Assembly (NCBI GenBank): GCA_002792635.1
Contig: PFOR01000007.1
Span: 1 to 45,138 of the forward strand
Direction of reading: 5' to 3'
DNA: 45,138 bases
Source of the DNA: Candidatus Pacearchaeota archaeon CG_4_10_14_0_2_um_filter_35_33
GTDB taxonomy: Archaea; Nanobdellota; Nanobdellia; Pacearchaeales; GW2011-AR1
Part shown: one piece after another, positions 28,036-38,056 of the stretch
How positions within the stretch are numbered: the first letter of the stretch is position 1
How the letters are laid out: each line of letters begins with the position of its first letter
The notes under the pieces: model-generated
Seen by the model: the letters and a program-made list of their open reading frames with translations, nothing else
What the model was told of the DNA's origin: nothing
The model's database searches: none
Made by a program: the position numbers and the translations under genes

Positions 28036-29241
28036 TTATTCGTATCTTAAAGCATCAACCGGATTCACTTGTGACGCATTAACTGCAGGCCAAACCCCTG
28101 ATACGGCTCCGGTTACTGTTGCAAAAATTACACATGCAACAAACAACCATGCTGGAAAACTTGGCTGGAGAAAACTATACCCATAAAATCCGAGTAGAAG
28201 TCCTCCAAGATAAGATAAAAACCATCCGAGCAAAATCCCCGCCACTCCCCCCATAAATCCTAAAAAGCCAGACTCAAACAAGAATATTCCAAACACATCG
28301 GAATTTCTGGCCCCAATACTCTTTATTATTCCGATTTCTTTTGTCCTTTCCAACACGGAAGTTATCATCGTGTTTGCTGTATTAATCGCCGAAACAGCCA
28401 CAGAAATTAACGCAATGAAAACAATAAACAAAATTATCACATCAAGTGTATTAGAAAATCCGTCAATTAAATCATCAAATGACTGTACAAAAAAGTCTTC
28501 TTTTCCTTTTTCAAGATTCCTTGCATTTCTTAATTCTCTTTCAATTCTTTCTTTTACAGTTTCTATATTGTCCAAATCAACTTGCGCAATCATCCAAAGA
28601 TAAGTCAAATTTTCATCTGAATATAACTCCTCCATATAATCGTTACTCATATAAGCTTGAGAATCATCTTGGGGATTACCAACCTCTTCAAAAAAACCAA
28701 CAACCTTGATATTTTCTCCATTAATCTCGATATTTTGGTTCAATCTAATAGCTTTTGGAAATATTTTATTATCAACTCCATAATTATGCCCTAAGACAAC
28801 CTCTTTCCCTCCGGATCTAACCTGTCTTCCCCTTTCAACTTCTATATTGGACGTGTCCATAATCAACGGATTTTTAGGATCATAACTAATCAGAAGAGTG
28901 TACAATCTTTTCTCCTGTGCTTTTACTTCTACTGTTTTAAAATAAGAGCCTGTTGCTCCATAAACCCCTGAAACTCCTTGTACTGCCTCTAGGTCTTCAT
29001 CATCAAATTCAACATTGCTTGAGAACATTTGAAGCGTTCCCCCCTTAGGCTGAATAATTAATTTATCTGCCGAAGAGCTTTCTGTTAAATCCTCTATATA
29101 TCCATAAAGCCCTAATCCAAAGCTAACAAATATGAATATAGTAGCTATACCAAGAAAGATAGAAAGAATTGTAAAAAAACTTCTTGCTTTTTGTTTGTTC
29201 AAATTTCTCAAGGAATATTTTACTGTTTGTCGCGAAATCAT
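28036..29241 (-). CDS. ABC transporter permease (MacB/FtsX-like)
   Basis: MacB PCD N-domain, TM helices, GARNSDVFGIFLFES. Confidence 0.9.
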   Translation of the reverse strand: MISRQTVKYSLRNLNKQKARSFFTILSIFLGIATIFIFVSFGLGLYGYIEDLTESSSADKLIIQPKGGTLQMFSSNVEFDDEDLEAVQGVSGVYGATGSYFKTVEVKAQEKRLYTLLISYDPKNPLIMDTSNIEVERGRQVRSGGKEVVLGHNYGVDNKIFPKAIRLNQNIEINGENIKVVGFFEEVGNPQDDSQAYMSNDYMEELYSDENLTYLWMIAQVDLDNIETVKERIERELRNARNLEKGKEDFFVQSFDDLIDGFSNTLDVIILFIVFIALISVAVSAINTANTMITSVLERTKEIGIIKSIGARNSDVFGIFLFESGFLGFMGGVAGILLGWFLSYLGGLLLGFYGYSFLQPSFPAWLFVACVIFATVTGAVSGVWPAVNASQVNPVDALRYE

Positions 29242-30449
29242 CCTCTTAACGCCTCCACTGGACTTTGTTTAGTCGCACCCATAGCTGGAACTATTCCTGC
29301 AACAGCCCCAATCAAAAAACTACCAATCAAGGTAACCAATATTAATATAAAATTAATAGAAATCCTCGTGTCTGCACCAATCAAGTTGTTTATCTGCCAT
29401 ATTCCTAGTGTTCCAATAGTAACCCCAAATATAATCCCCAATATTCCTCCAACAAGACCTAAAAAGCCAGACTCAACCAAAAACATCAAAAAGATATGGC
29501 TGTTTCTAGCCCCAATGGCTTTCATTATTCCAATTTCTTTCTTCCTCTCAACAACAGAAGTAGCCATAGTATTAACAATGCCTATTGCACCAACAACAAT
29601 AGATATTGATGCAATAATTATAATAAAAATCTGAATTGATGTTAATATGCTATTAACTTGGTCAAGTAAAGCATCTGGTGTTGATACAACAAAGTCCTCT
29701 TCCCCCTCCTTAACATCTCTCCTATTCCTCATAAGTTTTTCTATATCTTCCTTAGCTTTTTCCACTAAATCCTTACCTTTAACTTTAACGGCAATAATAT
29801 CAACTTCGTCCCCATATCCTGCGAGATCCTCTAAATCTTGGTCCATCATCATGATTGCATTATCAATAAAAAAACTTCCTTTCCTTTCAAGAACGCCAAT
29901 AACAAGAAATTTATCTCCTCCAATGAGCAGGTTTTTTCCCACTGTAACTTCCCTATCAAATCCATTTTTGTCAGGATCTTCATAATTGCTTCCAACAATT
30001 ACTTTCCCTAAATCTCCTCTTTTCAATAATCTACCACTCTGAGACTCCAGATCCATAACCTCATATTGGTCTCTCGCAGAATCAGCCTCTATACTAACCA
30101 CACCCCCAAAAACAAGTTTATCATTATACTCAACTTCAAGAAATTCTATATTTCTAGTTACTGCAAACTCTATCGTAGAAAGCCTTTCAATTGCTTCAGC
30201 ATCCTCTTTGTCTAATGGATTAACAACCGTAGAACCGGGAGGACCATAATTCAACCCACCTGCTTGAACAGTTATAGTTTGCGTTGAACTCACCCCAAAC
30301 TGTGCTCCAACCACCTCCTTAAATCCATTTCCAAGAGTAACCAATGCGATTACGACAACAATGCCTATAAAAATTCCAAGAAGAGTGAGCCAACCCCTAA
30401 TACCTCTTCTTTTTAAATTTTTTAAAGAGAAAGAAAAATAGTTTACCAT
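29238..30449 (-). CDS. ABC transporter permease (MacB/FtsX-like)
   Basis: Paralog of preceding gene, 4-nt overlap. Confidence 0.9.
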   Translation of the reverse strand: MVNYFSFSLKNLKRRGIRGWLTLLGIFIGIVVVIALVTLGNGFKEVVGAQFGVSSTQTITVQAGGLNYGPPGSTVVNPLDKEDAEAIERLSTIEFAVTRNIEFLEVEYNDKLVFGGVVSIEADSARDQYEVMDLESQSGRLLKRGDLGKVIVGSNYEDPDKNGFDREVTVGKNLLIGGDKFLVIGVLERKGSFFIDNAIMMMDQDLEDLAGYGDEVDIIAVKVKGKDLVEKAKEDIEKLMRNRRDVKEGEEDFVVSTPDALLDQVNSILTSIQIFIIIIASISIVVGAIGIVNTMATSVVERKKEIGIMKAIGARNSHIFLMFLVESGFLGLVGGILGIIFGVTIGTLGIWQINNLIGADTRISINFILILVTLIGSFLIGAVAGIVPAMGATKQSPVEALRG

Positions 30450-31154
30450 TTATTTCACTCTTTTCTTAGTTATTTTTTCTATCTTCCCATCCTTAAGCCA
30501 ATAAACAGTGCGCGCGTGTTCTTTTGCCAAATCAGGGTCGTGTGTAACCATTATTACAGTTTTTCCCTCAGCATGCAACTCCTCCAAAAACCCCATAACG
30601 GTTTCCCCTGTCTTGCTGTCAAGATTTCCGGTTGGTTCATCTGCTAAAATCACCTCTGGATCGTTTGCTAAGCTCCTGGCTATTGCAACTCTCTGTTGTT
30701 GTCCCCCAGATAATTGATTGGGATAAAAGTCCATTCTATCCCCCAAGCCAATCTTCTTAAGAATTTTTTCAGCAACCTGCTTCATTTCCCAAATGGGGAT
30801 GCCTTGAAAGTCCATCGGAAGCATCACATTTTCCCTAACAGTTAAATTAGGAATAAGATTAAACTGTTGGAATATAAAACCAATCTTCTTTCCCCTTAAT
30901 TCAGCCAAATCTGATTCAGAAAGGTGAGAAATATCCTTGCCATCCAAATAAATAGAACCCTTGGTAGGAACATCAAGACTCCCAATCAAATTCATAGACG
31001 TGCTCTTCCCAGAACCAGATGGCCCCATTATTGCTACAAAGTCACCTTTCTTTATCTTTAAGTCTATCCCGTCAACTGCCTTAACCATATTTTTCTCGCC
31101 AATTCTATAAAACTTAGCTACATCCTTCAGATGGATTATCACCTCATTTTTCAT
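30450..31154 (-). CDS. ABC transporter ATP-binding protein (LolD/MacB-like)
   Basis: GPSGSGKST, LSGGQQQRVAIARSL, VILADEPTGNLD. Confidence 0.95.
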   Translation of the reverse strand: MKNEVIIHLKDVAKFYRIGEKNMVKAVDGIDLKIKKGDFVAIMGPSGSGKSTSMNLIGSLDVPTKGSIYLDGKDISHLSESDLAELRGKKIGFIFQQFNLIPNLTVRENVMLPMDFQGIPIWEMKQVAEKILKKIGLGDRMDFYPNQLSGGQQQRVAIARSLANDPEVILADEPTGNLDSKTGETVMGFLEELHAEGKTVIMVTHDPDLAKEHARTVYWLKDGKIEKITKKRVK

Positions 31155-31252
31155 ATTCTGAAAAACAAAACTAATTATTTAAAGCTTATCTGCCCAGAAA
31201 TTTATTTAAACAGGAGATAAATCGATTAATTATAAGAAAAAACGAAATAATA

Positions 31253-31561
31253 ATGTGGGCCTTAATCAACTCAATTGGAACAACGCTCTACATAATACTA
31301 ATAGCTTCTTTTATGTATTTTCTTGAGAACGTCCTAAATACCAAGACATCGATTTTCATACCCGTTGTTATGCTTATGCTCCTAGTCTTTTCGGTAGCAC
31401 TTGTTGGAGCCCTCATTTTTGGAAGACCTGCCATCTGGTACTTAGAAGGAAAAAAGAAAGAAGGAATTTCTCTTTTCATATCCACACGTGTAATCTTCCT
31501 GATGGCATTAATAATTATTTTCCTTTCTTGTCCTGATTTAGCGTTGATTTATAAAATCTAA
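31253..31561 (+). CDS. Small membrane protein
   Basis: Hydrophobic 102-aa ORF. Confidence 0.6.
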   Translation: MWALINSIGTTLYIILIASFMYFLENVLNTKTSIFIPVVMLMLLVFSVALVGALIFGRPAIWYLEGKKKEGISLFISTRVIFLMALIIIFLSCPDLALIYKI

Positions 31562-31576
31562 AATTCTTAATAGAGA

Positions 31577-32077
31577 ATGAAAACCATCAAGGTAAAAAAC
31601 AAATATCAAACTTATACGTATAAATTAACAGAACCAGTTGGAAAAAATTTCAATTCAGAATTTAAGCCAGAATTATCTCCAAAACAAATGCTTAAACTTG
31701 GCGTTTTTGGCGGAGATTATTTTCTCGGTAAGAATTATAAAGAATTCCCAAAAGACTGGTTCAAAAATTCCTGGCTGTCCCCATCCGGAAAAAATCCAGA
31801 GTACAATTATTTCAAAATCTCCGCATCACAACCCTTGAGCGCATGGAAGAAAAAAGGCTGGATTCGCAAACAAGATCCATTTGGATGGTTTCATTGGTAT
31901 TGCCGTTATTATCTAGGAAGAAGATCAGAAGATGATGAAAGACAGATTAAACGCTGGAAAGCTATATTCAGACATGTAGCACAGATAAAGAAAAACTGCA
32001 AGCCTAAGGACTTAAAATGCCGGCTAAAACAAAGACAAGCAGTCTTACACTGGGCTTACGACTCAAGGAAACTATGA
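31577..32077 (+). CDS. Conserved hypothetical protein
   Basis: WHWYCRYYLGRRSEDDERQIKRWKAIFRH; ATGA overlap with msrA. Confidence 0.7.
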   Translation: MKTIKVKNKYQTYTYKLTEPVGKNFNSEFKPELSPKQMLKLGVFGGDYFLGKNYKEFPKDWFKNSWLSPSGKNPEYNYFKISASQPLSAWKKKGWIRKQDPFGWFHWYCRYYLGRRSEDDERQIKRWKAIFRHVAQIKKNCKPKDLKCRLKQRQAVLHWAYDSRKL

Positions 32078-32571
32078 AAACAGAAAAAGCAACATTTGGC
32101 ATGGGGTGTTTTTGGAGCCCCCAATTACTCTTTGACAAAACACCGGGAGTAATCAAGACAGTAGTCGGATTCATGGATGGAAATAAAAAGCGTTTTCCAA
32201 ATCCAACATATCAACAAGTATGTGATAACCCAACAGGATATGCAGAAGTAACCCAAATCACATTTAATCCTAAAAAAATATCTTATGAAAAACTCTTAGA
32301 TATCTTCTGGAAAAATCATAACCCCACAACAAAAAATAGACAAGGATTAGATATAGGAGTTCAATATAGATCTGTAATCTTTTACCACAACAAAAAACAA
32401 AAAGAACTAGCAGAAAAAACAAAAAAAGAACAACAAAAAATCGGGAGTAAAAAGAAATCATTTTTCGGAGGGAAGAAAGTGGTAACTGAAATAGAACCTG
32501 CTGGTAAATTCATAAAGGCCGACGAACATCATCAAAAATACCTCGAAAAACATGGGAAGATTAGTTGCTAA
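32074..32571 (+). CDS. msrA: Peptide methionine sulfoxide reductase A
   Basis: FGMGCFWSPQ, GYAEVTQITFNP, DIGVQYRSVIF; start reassigned to MKTEK. Confidence 0.9.
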   Translation: MKTEKATFGMGCFWSPQLLFDKTPGVIKTVVGFMDGNKKRFPNPTYQQVCDNPTGYAEVTQITFNPKKISYEKLLDIFWKNHNPTTKNRQGLDIGVQYRSVIFYHNKKQKELAEKTKKEQQKIGSKKKSFFGGKKVVTEIEPAGKFIKADEHHQKYLEKHGKISC

Positions 32572-32837
32572 AACAATTTTGTATCAAAGCAACAATCAAT
32601 ATCTATCCCAAATGCTCTCTTTAACTTGCCATCTTTAACAGGGGGTACAGCGGCAATCATCTTCCTGCTTCCTTTAGTAAAAAATCTACGGTAACATAAT
32701 AAGGGCATAGATCCTACACCATTTAAACATGCAACCACCCCGACATAAGATTCATTAATTCTATGTGCATACCATGTAGATTTTCCATCCATTAAGAGTA
32801 ATTTCCTTAATCTTTCCTTTCCACCTTCATAAACCAT
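32568..32837 (-). CDS. Hypothetical protein
   Basis: 89-aa ORF. Confidence 0.45.
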   Translation of the reverse strand: MVYEGGKERLRKLLLMDGKSTWYAHRINESYVGVVACLNGVGSMPLLCYRRFFTKGSRKMIAAVPPVKDGKLKRAFGIDIDCCFDTKLF

Positions 32838-32910
32838 ATTAATGCATCGAAAAAGGGTTCAAAAATTTTACATTCACAATCTTTTTAAACCTAATTTCCC
32901 ACACCAAAGG

Positions 32911-33177
32911 ATGGAACAAAAGTATGAACTTCAGATGAAAAAAGAGGAAACTATTGATACCTTAAGGGATGAATTAGTTAAACAGAGACAATCCCTAAAA
33001 AGGAGAATTAAGAGACTAGATGACCAGGAAAATCGGAACCAGCTCATGGAGTCCTTAAGAAAAATACATGACATATCTGCATCTCTAATCCCTTTACAAG
33101 AATCCCTAAACCTTGTCTGGAAAAGAACTCAACAAATAGAAGAAGAAATTAAAGAAGTCCTGGACAGGCTCTCGTAA
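32911..33177 (+). CDS. Coiled-coil hypothetical protein
   Basis: MEQKYELQMKKEETID...; TATA ctttttaaacc upstream. Confidence 0.6.
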   Translation: MEQKYELQMKKEETIDTLRDELVKQRQSLKRRIKRLDDQENRNQLMESLRKIHDISASLIPLQESLNLVWKRTQQIEEEIKEVLDRLS

Positions 33178-33208
33178 TATTTATATACTATAAAATATAC
33201 ATTAGAGC

Positions 33209-33592
33209 ATGGCAATGACATCCATTGAACTATTCGCACTGATTATTTCTGCCCTGATTGTGGTAAAAATCCTATTCCTGTTCTTTAATAAAGAATCCTG
33301 GTTCAAGTTTGTGAAAACTCTTTATACTAAAAACAATTCCATATCATGGTTACTTGGAATCTCATCTCTAATTGTCTTATATTTTCTGCTTAAAACCATG
33401 ACTATTGTACAGGTATTTGCAGCAAACTTGTTCTTTGCACTCTTAATGGGCATGGTATTGGTAACATACGGAACTGAATTCGTGAAGATGGCCGATAAGA
33501 TTATGAAGCGTAAACTTCCGGCAGCAGTATTGGTAAATATCATAATCTGGCTTGTACTGGCCATATGGGCATTAGTAATTCTTTTCACTTGA
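33209..33592 (+). CDS. Membrane protein
   Basis: Four hydrophobic segments. Confidence 0.65.
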   Translation: MAMTSIELFALIISALIVVKILFLFFNKESWFKFVKTLYTKNNSISWLLGISSLIVLYFLLKTMTIVQVFAANLFFALLMGMVLVTYGTEFVKMADKIMKRKLPAAVLVNIIIWLVLAIWALVILFT

Positions 33593-33634
33593 TTCTATAA
33601 CCTTTTAAATCCTTAATTATAGTTCTTTTAAATA

Positions 33635-33715
33635 GCCCGGATTGAGCAATGGTAGCTCGCGTGGCTCGAACCCACGTTTCCTCTGGATATCCAGGTTCGA
33701 TTCCTGGTCCGGGCG
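33635..33715 (+). tRNA. tRNA-Ser(CGA)
   Basis: GCCCGGA/TCCGGGC acceptor, anticodon loop CTCGAAC, long variable arm TTTCCTCTGGATAT, T arm CCAGG-TTCGATT-CCTGG. Confidence 0.9.
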
Positions 33716-33852
33716 TAACCCCATCATGCGATAATAAAGGGATGTAGATTATACCAGTTTTATACAAGATGGTTCTAGAAAAGCCCATATGAACTTTTTT
33801 GTTACCATAAGAGTATAGAAAAGCTTATAAAGTTCTGAGAATAATCAAATGT

Positions 33853-34443
33853 ATGAAAAGAAGCAAGAACTCCAAATTAAAAAATGTAAATGTGAATGAA
33901 TTAGAAAGAACCCTTAATAAATGTCTAGTATGGTTTTATGCTTATCCAAGAAGCAAAATAGGTCTTACAAACTTGGCTAAGTCAATAAATTCATCTAAAA
34001 CAGCCACAAAACAAATCGTAGAGGACTTAGTTCAAATACAGTTCTTAACCAAAGAAATTGTTGGGAGAGCATGGCTTTTATCAGCTAATCAGAAACACCC
34101 TTATTTCATCACTAAGAAAATCCCTTATAATTTAAGTACCATATATGAATCTGGAATATTAGATGCAGTTTACCAAGCAGTTCCATCAGCAAGGGCAATT
34201 ATTCTATTTGGAAGTTACAGATGGGGAACAGATATAGAAGATAGTGATATAGACATAGGGGTGGAAGTTGTAGATAATGAAGAACTGTTGATACATAGGT
34301 TAGGAATTATTGAACAACTTGGGTATAGAAAAAAAGTCCCTGTCAATCTACACATATTTTCGCGTAATAAAATAGATTTAAATCTTTTTGTAAATATTGC
34401 TAATGGAATTGTATTGGATGGATTCCTTGAGGTAAGAATATGA
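33853..34443 (+). CDS. MNT-type nucleotidyltransferase
   Basis: ILFGSYRWGTDIEDSDIDIGVEV. Confidence 0.88.
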   Translation: MKRSKNSKLKNVNVNELERTLNKCLVWFYAYPRSKIGLTNLAKSINSSKTATKQIVEDLVQIQFLTKEIVGRAWLLSANQKHPYFITKKIPYNLSTIYESGILDAVYQAVPSARAIILFGSYRWGTDIEDSDIDIGVEVVDNEELLIHRLGIIEQLGYRKKVPVNLHIFSRNKIDLNLFVNIANGIVLDGFLEVRI

Positions 34444-34850
34444 GCAGTAGAATAAAACATCAAGATAAGAAAAATGCCATTAGTATTATAAATGCTTCCG
34501 AAAGACAAATGCAGTTCACACTTAAGCAAGATGTAACTGATGAATCTGCCTTTAACATTATACGGAACATTTACGAGTGCTTCCGTATGCTTGGTGATGC
34601 GGTTCTAGTATCTAAAGGATTTGCCTCAATAGATCATGTAGAACAGATAAAAGAACTTGAAAAGATACCTGCCAAAACAGAGAGGCCGATAAGTCTTGTA
34701 AACAGCCTGAGAAAATTAAGACATAACATCAATTACTATGGATATATTGCAAAAAAACTGAAGCTGAAGATGCCATTTCTATCGCACACGCCTGTTTCAA
34801 TCCATTGCTAAAGGAAATCAAAAAGTTCTTGTGTTTTACTCCACACTAAA
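34440..34850 (+). pseudogene. HEPN-domain protein, frameshifted near C-terminus and truncated by repeat copy D
   Basis: SLRKLRHNINYYGYIAKK then -1 frame TEAEDAISIAHACFNPLLKEIKK; A7 run at 34751-34757. Confidence 0.7.
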
Positions 34851-34947
34851 GTGTGGGGTTTGTTTGAACTTTTGGATGCTCAAGGTTGCATTCATTCATG
34901 CACTAAAGTAACTGGTTTTCTGCACCGGCAACCTTGACATAAAAAAA
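34819..34947 (+). repeat. Two-hairpin repeat family, copy D (long form with extra CCACAC-TAAA-GTGTGG hairpin)
   Basis: Shares GAACTTTTGGATGCTCAAGGTTGCATTCAT...GGTTTTCTGCAYCGGCAACCTTGACATAAAAA with copy C. Confidence 0.9.
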
Positions 34948-35237
34948 GGACTTGAAAAAGAGAAAGCAAGAGAAATCCTTGGTGGAAAATCAGAAGCAGG
35001 ATTTCCAATTCTATATGGGAATCCAAAGCAGCGATTAGAACAACTTAAAGGCTACGGAGGAAAAAGAATAGAAGAATTAAGAAATAAGTTAAAGGAAGAA
35101 GTAGCAAAACAAAAAAATTCTAAACATTGATCTCATCTCGACAATCCTTAAAAATCCTAATCGCTCAAAAAAATTTGTACATAACTTGTATAATAAAATT
35201 CCGGAGATAATATAAACAATAGTTTCTTAGAACATCA

Positions 35238-35663
35238 ATGAAAACATCAGACATCATATGTTCCATAATCATCCTTGTTCTCCTTGCTACAATAATATTT
35301 AATCGGACTCAACAACTATGTTTTCCTGAAAAATGCTTTGAAATAGAAAAAGCAATAACGTCCGAAGAAAGAGCCATGGGACTGATGTTCCGGGAATATC
35401 TGCCTGAAAACTCCGGAATGTTATTCATTTTTCCTGAATCAGGCATTTACCAATTCTGGATGAAAAATACATTAATTCCTTTAGATATAATCTGGCTTAA
35501 CGAAAATTACAAAGTAGTTCAAATAGAACATGTAGAGCCATGTCAATCAAATCCTTGCCCTATCTACAATCCAGAAAAAGAGGCAAAATATGTCCTAGAA
35601 GTTAATTCCAGACTAACAGACAAGTATAGCATACAAGTCGAAAGCCAAGCTAAGTTAAAATAA
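35238..35663 (+). CDS. DUF192 family protein
   Basis: FEIEKAITSEERAMGLMFREYLPENSGMLFIFPESGIYQFWMKNTLIPLDIIWL. Confidence 0.9.
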   Translation: MKTSDIICSIIILVLLATIIFNRTQQLCFPEKCFEIEKAITSEERAMGLMFREYLPENSGMLFIFPESGIYQFWMKNTLIPLDIIWLNENYKVVQIEHVEPCQSNPCPIYNPEKEAKYVLEVNSRLTDKYSIQVESQAKLK

Positions 35664-35697
35664 AAAAGAAAAAGTAAAATTAGGATAAAAAATAAAT

Positions 35698-36033
35698 CTA
35701 GTGCTTTGCCATGCTGAACACGTGCTTCAAAGCCACAACTATTGTAGCAGGCACAAATATCAACAATAGGGCGTCAACTACCATAACCAACTGGTCAACT
35801 GCACTAAGTGCACCACGTCCAAACGCGCTAACGATAACTAGAATAGCACCCGACATCAAGAAAGGAGTAGTTTCGTCTTCACTTATGTTCAAGAATCCCA
35901 CAATCAAACCAATCACAACAAGAATCCATGTCCATGTTTGGTCAATGTATCCAAGGAATCCAAGAATTAAAGCTAAGATAACTCCGATTAAGAAAGACCA
36001 GCCACCTATGCCCTTGCTCTTTTTCTTTGGCAT
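35698..36033 (-). CDS. Small membrane protein
   Basis: Three to four hydrophobic segments. Confidence 0.7.
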   Translation of the reverse strand: MPKKKSKGIGGWSFLIGVILALILGFLGYIDQTWTWILVVIGLIVGFLNISEDETTPFLMSGAILVIVSAFGRGALSAVDQLVMVVDALLLIFVPATIVVALKHVFSMAKH

Positions 36034-36088
36034 TTTTTAACCTCCTTTATATGCTCTATTATATATTTTCCAGTTTAAATATGTTTTG

Positions 36089-37465
36089 TCATGCTTTCTC
36101 AACTCTAACACCCTGTTCACCGTCTTCTAAAATATAACCTTTTTCTTTAATCCTAACCCTTAAAATATCAGCCTTAGCGTAATCTTTTTCCTTTCTTAAT
36201 TTCTCCCTTTCTAAAACCAGTTTCATTATTTCTCTTGGAATTTTCAACTCATCTTGTTTCATTTCCTTGATTCCTAAACCAAGAACGCTATCAAATTTTT
36301 CTAACAATTTTATTTTCTTTTCTGGAGAAAAATCGAAATCGTCTAAAACATTCCAGAAAACTTTCAACGCACCAGCAGTATTCAAATCATCATTCAGATT
36401 TTTCAAAAACTCCTTATCATACTGCTTAGTTCTATCTATCCCTTTCCTGGAATCTTGCCTAAGTTCGATAACCTTTCTATTAATCTTAAGATAAGCATTC
36501 CTTGCAGCATCAAGGTTTTCAAAACTAAATTTTAAAGGCTTCATATAATGAGTCATTAAAAACAAATACCTCAAATGCTCGGGCTTATAGTTTCTTTTCT
36601 CCAATTTGTCTAACGTTAAGGCCTTGCCCTTACTTTTACTCATCTTCTCATCACTAGACAAAAGCCACCTTCCATGCAACCAGTAATTAACAAACTTCTT
36701 ACCTGTAATTGCTTCACTTTGCGCTATCTCATTAGTATGATGAACTGGAATATGCTCTTCCCCACCTGTATGGATATCAAATCTGTTTCCAAGATACTTC
36801 ATGGACATTGCCGAACATTCCAAATGCCATCCGGGAAATCCTAAACCCCAAGGTGAATCCCACTCTTGTTCTCTGGATTCCAAAGAAAACTTCCAGAGAG
36901 CAAAATCAGTTTTATGCTTTTTTTCACCAACTTTAATCCTCTTTCCAGCTTTAAGCTTATCAACTTTTAAATTAGCCAATTTTCCATACCCTTTAAACTT
37001 TGTAGAATCAAAATAAATTCCATCATTAGTTTTATACGTGAACCCTTTCTTCTCCAATTTTTTAATCAGATTAATCTGTTCTTTAATATGGTTACTCGCC
37101 CAGACCCATTTCCAAGGAGCTAGAATATTCATCTTCCTTAAATCTTTTTCAAAAGCCCTAAAATAAAATTTTGCAATCTCCTCTGCCTTCTTTCCTTCCT
37201 TTTCTGCTGCCTTTTCCATTTTATCCTCTCCAGTATCTGCATCACTAGTTAAATGACCAACATCGGTAACATTAATCACATGTTTAATTTTTAGTCCATT
37301 GTACATTAAAGTTCTCACCAAAATATCAGCAAAAAAATAACTTCTCAGATTACCTATATGTTGATACCAATAAACCGTAGGCCCACAAGAATAAATTCTA
37401 ACTGGGCTACTAATCGGCTTAAACACCTCCTTCCTATTAGTCAGCGTGTTATACAACTTTATCAT
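36089..37465 (-). CDS. cysS: Cysteinyl-tRNA synthetase
   Basis: YSCGPTVYWYQHIGNLRSYFFAD, GWHLECSAMS, SKSKG (KMSKS). Confidence 0.97.
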   Translation of the reverse strand: MIKLYNTLTNRKEVFKPISSPVRIYSCGPTVYWYQHIGNLRSYFFADILVRTLMYNGLKIKHVINVTDVGHLTSDADTGEDKMEKAAEKEGKKAEEIAKFYFRAFEKDLRKMNILAPWKWVWASNHIKEQINLIKKLEKKGFTYKTNDGIYFDSTKFKGYGKLANLKVDKLKAGKRIKVGEKKHKTDFALWKFSLESREQEWDSPWGLGFPGWHLECSAMSMKYLGNRFDIHTGGEEHIPVHHTNEIAQSEAITGKKFVNYWLHGRWLLSSDEKMSKSKGKALTLDKLEKRNYKPEHLRYLFLMTHYMKPLKFSFENLDAARNAYLKINRKVIELRQDSRKGIDRTKQYDKEFLKNLNDDLNTAGALKVFWNVLDDFDFSPEKKIKLLEKFDSVLGLGIKEMKQDELKIPREIMKLVLEREKLRKEKDYAKADILRVRIKEKGYILEDGEQGVRVEKA

Positions 37466-37499
37466 CTCATTAAATAGAAAAAGGAAGTTTTAAGCGTTT

Positions 37500-37982
37500 C
37501 TAATCTTTAATTCTAGAAAGATTCCATTCTCCCAACTTTCTATTTATAATACGTGCCTCATTAATTTCATATCCTGCTTCCCTAAGATTCTGCTTGGCGG
37601 GAGCTAAAAGCCCATTAACGTCAACCTCATACCTCAGTCTAATAATTTTCCTGGCAGGATTTATGGTGACCTTGAAATCCGGCAGCTCTATAGGCTCATA
37701 AGTTGAATAAAATCCAAAACTTTCATCATTATGGTCCCTAGAACTAATAATTTCTCTCATCCAGCCAGCAATCTCTTTAGAGTTCGGCGCATCATAACTG
37801 TCCTTTCTTTTTAAGAACTCATTCCAAAGAAAAACGGAATGGATGTAAAGTTGATCTCCCCTGTCCAAACTTTCCAGAGCAGCAAAATTAATATTTACTG
37901 GTTTATTTCTGCCAGAAACAGAAATTCTGTCGTATCCTATAATTCTCATTACACCTGAATAATTTCTGTCCTCCGGGTTCAT
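37500..37982 (-). CDS. Hypothetical protein
   Basis: ~160-aa ORF. Confidence 0.6.
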   Translation of the reverse strand: MNPEDRNYSGVMRIIGYDRISVSGRNKPVNINFAALESLDRGDQLYIHSVFLWNEFLKRKDSYDAPNSKEIAGWMREIISSRDHNDESFGFYSTYEPIELPDFKVTINPARKIIRLRYEVDVNGLLAPAKQNLREAGYEINEARIINRKLGEWNLSRIKD

Positions 37983-38056
37983 CTTCACTTCCCCCCGTAT
38001 TCTCGCAATTTCTTTCCATTTTATTAAACCTTAACAACAAACAAAAAAGACCCTAT

